Shown here piece by piece: positions 52,201-53,693 of a stretch of DNA of 53,693 nt. The DNA is taken from the IMG/VR virus record IMGVR_UViG_3300009376_001622, positions 1-53,693 of that record. One strand, written 5' to 3'. This DNA comes from a virus. Each line of letters starts with the position of its first letter. The stretch's first letter is position 1. The notes under the pieces were generated by a model that searched no databases, was not told where the DNA came from, and was given only the letters and a program-made list of their open reading frames with translations. The position numbers and the translations under genes were made by a program.

Positions 52201-52741
52201 TGGTCAAAATAGCGTTATAAAACATTATAACACCTGGGGTGATCTAAAGATCACCGGACCAGATTATGATGCTAGTGGATCAGAACATGAGTGGATGCAC
52301 TTCGAAGCATCGTCCTCAAATAATATCGGTATCAATGATAGTACTCCATCTTATACGTTAGACACAAATGGGGACATCAACGCTACAGGTGAAGTCAGAA
52401 ATTCTGGATCTGCACTTACATCTGATAAACGACTGAAAGAAAATGTTGCTGACATGGATCCAATGTTAGAAAAGGTCCTCGCATTAAGGCCGGTAGAATT
52501 TGATTGGAAAGAAGGTTCTAGAGGCGGCCGATTAAATAGAGCCGAATATCGTTCCGGTGATTTCGGGTTTATTGCTCAGGAAATGACTGGATCTTTACCT
52601 AACATGGTATCAACTGGTGATGACCCAGATGAAACAATGGGTGTGAATTATGCTAAGATGGTATGTGTGTTAACAAAAGCCGTTCAAGAACTGAACGACA
52701 AAATAGTAGCACTAGAGTCACAGCTGTCAGGTTCTTCTTAG
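43238..52741 (+). CDS. Giant tail fibre with YadA-like repeats and S74 chaperone
   Basis: 3167 residues. The N-terminal about 120 residues are the likely baseplate attachment. A long shaft of repeated beta modules follows (phrases such as GDLTVSGGDISGP, FRVET and LFVDAGNERVLILSGG). At about 1408-1530 there are YadA-head-like repeats (AIGKNAVASGNYSIALGSSE, TVSGQYSFSAGN). Residues about 2620-3010 are a unique beta domain, probably the receptor-binding part. The C-terminus is a peptidase S74/endosialidase chaperone: SDKRLKENV with Ser3062 as the probable self-cleavage point. The final helix (LTKAVQELNDKIVALESQL) makes a trimeric coiled coil. After self-cleavage the fibre would be about 3061 residues. 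Confidence 0.93.
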   Translation: MSRDFRSQQMRISQLIASGTTPFASPALTIYSASAADDDQGTMNTKLLQYVGNDVWFFISGSEPNVMQPLHYLTASMTSNGGSREAVTLFGGRVAVSGALNFVSNNKSLSAIHGASGSNVGIFSDRSVFVSLDRLKLYSGDLAKFAIRNEDLDEVFVVGENGNVGTIGTGSFHGGEVIINQRSAGNDAELTFQLNGSDEWVAGVDASDSDKFKIHSAGSLANASNFEIDSSGNATVLGDLTVTGGDIYGTTDGDLNIRSDGNMVLHLDNDNDETSQSLQIYSNNATSLFAVTDTGDTSAIGSLSITKGGVINESGNNHDFRVETAALSAAIQTIGDQNAVTFLRNSTADIAQNDVNFYVKGIAGGKNVVGTRGVSLFTGDVVISGTLYAEKQVMEVDMTQTGHLNMSGAITFDDQGAAPSSQGNTNLTIPAGDGSIFAATGSMYVRMADLAGNTSEFSIGRNYHGGNGLAVQHHATPDTVFSLDIQELTSSFSNSNLDGNDWLAIADNSQQIAGTMGLRETKRIHVDNFVKNLTGNGIRNASKTSAFSGSQGTRFMTDDGIVAHLSGAIFPGSVGITGSHAGYALSTVGKVGVGVADPSAQLEVFSTSQQLKLSYDAANFSNFSVDSSGNLTILADQTDANGDTSIIFQTDYRETDATKLTLAQAAATFTTNLFVDSSSGTAGSNRLDNDGGGITTTKAIDNATCADLMFKKSRGTVGSESVVSVEDNLGSVSFWGYDSGQFRRAASIKGMADAAWGSVDAPSRLTFSTTPDGSGTEVERLRIKNDGSIGVGTITPANKHVVSSGSAETYGGDLIINRAVGSDVLQRFQKASQDFWVMGIDHSDSDKFKINSAAALVDASDFILDSSGNVTLGGTLRLQGNIIKASDGGSTITLDTDDNVTIAGDLRVSGGDISGPVDAALRLKSDLGVVVHLDEDNDGTNNFQVMDGANAVIFQVSEAGDATVAGDLSVDGGDVFDSGNVAAIHLSGSGDVGIWGDLTVWGNDIKDHSGNIAITFDGAQNTEIKGHLKVDGNILGDADESKVIFTQSTSAGSTITLGGGGKVITTGDLQVSGNDILMAGAQSAITFSGTGDVATTGDLKVGGNDIKNSAGGTVVTFSSTETQLAGNLKVGGNVIKASDGGSTITMDTDDNVTIAGDLTVSGGDISGPEDGDLTVKTDGNMTFRIDGDNDETSQYFAFQNNASTEVARLTEGGSLQLDGTIRVDGNEIHDAGGATAISFDGSQNTVFAGDIFVPSTIQHVGDTDTRITFTDNLIEVNSGGTSMIKLDGTSTTRNVVINEDSRDLNFRVETDNKPYAILTSGSADQVLILSGGDSTSYDEARGLDVAFYISGSSSTYGTSAHGHRGTTVIGGDLVVSGSILNHEHSILNRDSISESGTGWNPSATNTNTIAIGKNAVASGNYSIALGSSETNQTDATGLHAAAIGGDDATASGDYSSTLGGYGNTASGNYSTTVGGTSHTVSGQYSFSAGNANTVTGNNAFALGRGLTVNENNTFAIGKSDASSVIALSGSAKVVGGNLQIAEYLKHLGDDDTYVRFTDDNINIQAGGVNFITISENDSQDVIVFNQDSADIDFRVETNARTHGLFVDAGNERVLILSGGHQDAENTGQALDVNFFVSGSIGYDGYNRGKTAFGGDVHVSGSVSGPSTVALGVNDSVKIYRTANTLYFKDGENVAKTLSVLSSDTASTDFFAGVHGSTPATAKLKATGSIAFAGNSDNFVDGLTAEGVGQDVFCFFSGSIGAKAGWNTPGANRFKTDGRGVILFGGDSHFSGSTGFTDVLATTNVVASGSLIAGGDVIKNSNGDTSIKFSATDSNVLFGDASVIDHTPQSIIQIEKATNAQAAAANAYGAFGLSLRNDSVQTDAFAGIAFDISTETEADSIGAAIRAQRDTSASTDETLHDANLTFATNDAGDSGLTERMRITHDGKVGIGINDPATTLHISATDSMVVPVGTTGQRGTATQGGIRYNTSTSVFEGYNGSSWASLGETKDVDQDTYVRAETVAGADNDDLVFVTNGTQRMSIDHLGVTAVTGSFETSTHVTVGGNLTVSGNDIKDSGGNVAISFNGSGQIDNQIEFGSTVNVSQYIQHIGDTNTRLKFNNQAIYVETGGVANQSWGTTATVFNEAGADIDFRVESDNNPHMIFVNAQNDRVGIGMDSPQAALHIKGDVYFKDEDSSNDVLRITDDGSAGIIELRSGGAATGYLKSSGDSYLPGKLGIGGTTPENALTVRHTGADTNDGVLVVRADSTTNDGDILGGIGFDSTDGNVPSSITEASAFIAAYAAEAHTTGDKGGDLVFGTSAINDDDDTVSTEHMRILDSGLIGMGVSDPDAGLEVMNTSSQLKLSYNGTNAAAFTVSSGGDLTVVPSGGDVAIIGNLDVSVNAAIGSGASVSSNTALEIDNAHTMTAAGVGQLRIRGALTTNNNATATNNNTRFFSVWPDSTTLAGDVDTISVAKILGPQVSLSGHSLNEAMSLEMWGMASEATGHQLHPSGSTKFQNNWQIWGSSKSQFAEAWIGNDKSTASNSLYSSNTSTADYGDFTVFSTSGYTALGPRRARLKSTFDGVSTSYYATAFCGHNSSIVSGSYHREYKGAGVLTYVNEGAQVTSQTWPPQNSNAPTKEDGSNLDYGSNAYGSYMGPTDSNGDDPEWYIDIVPASGTDTKLIVYFAMKNDSSNPVSSTTDYIRCYPRTAGGSSLSNFTAQEYRQRSNTTWYATYSASPGTTYVNVASPRYDGDSTGNSDDAVGWRKLVFTGDDLHSIGRLHFDGIAIDSGEAFYVHNTHQIEYLQGPPDDVAGSTNGSTNGFSAGLLYEDALMDGTSRVSEIAYLCLSLAKGDGTSFERTVDTTALAALDASDAMILQFSFDNGTNWELANNKFYKKGTGIGAGSEQPSQTTMKQDYTELSTVGKILGSEMSNSQWDSFVYPMPLHSDRNMDNFQWRIACDGTDITKGFVIHKASIAWWFERGMRLYKSGQNSVIKHYNTWGDLKITGPDYDASGSEHEWMHFEASSSNNIGINDSTPSYTLDTNGDINATGEVRNSGSALTSDKRLKENVADMDPMLEKVLALRPVEFDWKEGSRGGRLNRAEYRSGDFGFIAQEMTGSLPNMVSTGDDPDETMGVNYAKMVCVLTKAVQELNDKIVALESQLSGSS
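45878..45985 (+). repeat. Fibre repeat module, copy A
   Basis: A 36-codon module (residues 881-916) that recurs almost residue for residue at 46634-46741. Both contain IKASDGGSTIT, TDDNVTIAGDL and SGGDISGP, but the codons differ at many third positions. Confidence 0.8.
46634..46741 (+). repeat. Fibre repeat module, copy B
   Basis: Second copy of the 36-codon module (residues 1133-1168), nearly identical in protein to 45878-45985 with many synonymous differences. Confidence 0.8.
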
Positions 52742-52762
52742 GGGCCTCTACTATAGTATATA

Positions 52763-52768
52763 TATAAT
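52763..52768 (+). promoter_or_regulatory. TATAAT -10 box upstream of the glycosyltransferase
   Basis: TATAAT at 52763-52768, in an AT-rich run, begins a leader of about 140 bases. The leader has CAGTAATT twice (near 52799 and 52816) and no gene. Confidence 0.45.
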
Positions 52769-52914
52769 TAGAGACTGAAGAAGCAGGATACCAGAAAACA
52801 GTAATTCAGAATTCCAGTAATTAATTGGTAAAGCCAAAATCTGAATTGTACAAATAAAATTTCTGATTTAATTTAGATACGTTCAATTCGACTGTCTGTT
52901 CAGAGGTTTTAATT

Positions 52915-53693
52915 ATGTTTACAAGTCCATTTGGTCAGAAGGAAGTTCATTTGATTCCTTCAGACTGTGACGTCGTGTTTGTTGCTGATATGTTTGCTGA
53001 GGATTACCTCGGTGGAGCAGAGCTAACAACAGAGGCGCTCATCAAATCATCACCCTTTAAGATCCACAAAGTTTTAGCTAGAGATATCTCCATGGAGACA
53101 TTAGAATCTGGTTATAACAAGTACTGGATCTTTACAAATTTCTCATCTATCAATGCTGAACTACTTCCATCGGTTGTTGCCAATATTAAATACACCATTA
53201 TTGAGTATGACTATAAGTTTTGTAGGTATCGAAGTATTGAGAAACATAAGTCGATTGAGATGTCAGATTGCGATTGTCATAATGAAATGCATGGCAAATT
53301 AATCTCGGCATTCTTCCACGGTGCAAAGACAGTGTTCTATATGTCATATGCCCAGATGCAACGATACCATGACCGTTTTCCCTTTATGGCAGATGAAACA
53401 GAGGGCAGTCAACAGCAAGTACTAAGCTCAGTTTTCTCCGATGAGTTTTTTGCAACTGTGAAATCGCTTAACGAACAGTATAAAGATCACGAACGTTCCG
53501 GTTGGCTAGTGTTAGGGTCAACATCTTGGATTAAGGGTTCTCAAGATGCAATAGAATGGTGTGAGGCTAATGACAAGGAATATAAGATCCTCCAGGGTAT
53601 GTCTCATGCAGAAGTTCTGGAAGAAATGGCTCAAGCTGAAGGCTTTGTTTATCTGCCACTAGGTGGAGATACATGTCCCAGAATGGTGATTGA
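52915..53693 (+). CDS. Glycosyltransferase (GT4-like), cut by the window end
   Basis: The frame from ATG 52915 stays open to the end of the window, about 259 residues. It has an N-terminal ADMFAEDYLGGAELTTEALI, typical of the first Rossmann domain of GT-B enzymes. Its end is FVYLPLGGDTCPRMVI, typical of the donor-sugar binding part of the second domain (E-x7-E region just beyond the window). It would transfer a sugar from a nucleotide donor, possibly using products of the mannose genes. The substrate is unknown and the C-terminus is missing. Confidence 0.85.
   Translation, partial: MFTSPFGQKEVHLIPSDCDVVFVADMFAEDYLGGAELTTEALIKSSPFKIHKVLARDISMETLESGYNKYWIFTNFSSINAELLPSVVANIKYTIIEYDYKFCRYRSIEKHKSIEMSDCDCHNEMHGKLISAFFHGAKTVFYMSYAQMQRYHDRFPFMADETEGSQQQVLSSVFSDEFFATVKSLNEQYKDHERSGWLVLGSTSWIKGSQDAIEWCEANDKEYKILQGMSHAEVLEEMAQAEGFVYLPLGGDTCPRMVI

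Noticed and set aside
43238-52741. Many short minus-strand frames opposite the giant fibre
   Set aside because: They are Ser/Pro/Val-rich shadows of repeated Gly/Asp/Thr codons with no start signals.
1-53693. The window as a bacterial chromosome segment
   Set aside because: Lipoproteins, IscU and tmRNA could suggest it, but a 3167-residue fibre with S74, Hsp20/PhoH/H1-like phage genes, the density of tiny overlapping genes and tagged proteins fit a phage.

Overview
The window reads as a contiguous piece of a large, T4-related marine-type tailed phage (probably a jumbo myovirus). This rests on tightly packed genes with 1-50 nt overlaps, most on the + strand. A 3167-residue tail fibre ends in an intramolecular chaperone. 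Hsp20, a PIN-PhoH protein, a histone H1-like protein and a small sigma region 4 protein, all typical of marine T4-like phages, are present. The core head, portal, terminase and replication genes lie outside the window. The host is probably a deltaproteobacterial-type predator or relative (Myxococcota, Bradymonadota or Bdellovibrionota). That is inferred from phage-borne lipoproteins with Asp-Ser-rich linkers and an Ig-like plus VWA architecture. It is an inference, not a demonstration.

Layout. 1-5101: a cut-off gene, a terminator, then a run of small genes, most of which begin with the same 14-residue basic tag (consensus MKITRRQLRRIIRE). 5161-6437: two SH3-like proteins, a complete IscU scaffold and small unknowns. 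6493-12066: a variable island on both strands. It holds a small membrane protein, a thioredoxin-like lipoprotein, a VWA lipoprotein, a metzincin-like protease, a second tail-fibre-like gene and more exported proteins. 12189-16414: PiT phosphate permease, tmRNA, a doubly tagged protein, ClpS, an HExxH protein and Hsp20. 16507-21534: tagged acidic proteins, then three genes each preceded by the same 57-bp promoter module, including a MoxR-type AAA+ ATPase and its VWA partner. 21662-26027: a lipoprotein serine protease, a eukaryote-type phosphomannomutase, Nudix, class II aldolase and a cytidylyltransferase. 26002-27912: a second block of tagged genes. 27970-32754: an XPD/DinG-like Fe-S helicase whose ribosome-binding site is masked by a hairpin, a second nucleotidylyltransferase, a HAD phosphatase, a mannose-6-phosphate isomerase-like cupin, Nudix and membrane proteins. 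32821-37238: DUF444 (YeaH), SpoVR and PrkA, the complete bacterial stationary-phase/sporulation trio. 37482-41978: a shortened, diverged GroEL-like chaperonin, a YkuK-type RNase H-fold protein, small marine-phage genes, the sigma-like protein and PIN-PhoH. 42033-52741: tail fibre genes. 52915-end: a truncated glycosyltransferase.

How it may work together. The recurring tag ends in Ile-x-Glu, usually followed by a small residue. This resembles the capsid-targeting sequences of T4 internal head proteins, which the prohead protease cuts after (I/L)-x-E. I therefore propose that about 15 tagged proteins are packaged in the head and injected with the DNA. A second theme is protein quality control and host reprogramming (tmRNA, ClpS, Hsp20, GroEL-like, MoxR-VWA, PrkA-YeaH-SpoVR). 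A third is envelope remodelling by phage-encoded lipoproteins and proteases. A fourth is metabolic supply (phosphate uptake, Fe-S assembly, mannose/sugar-nucleotide chemistry). No tRNA gene other than the tRNA-like part of tmRNA, no CRISPR array and no insertion sequence was seen. No gene-free stretch exceeds 300 bases.
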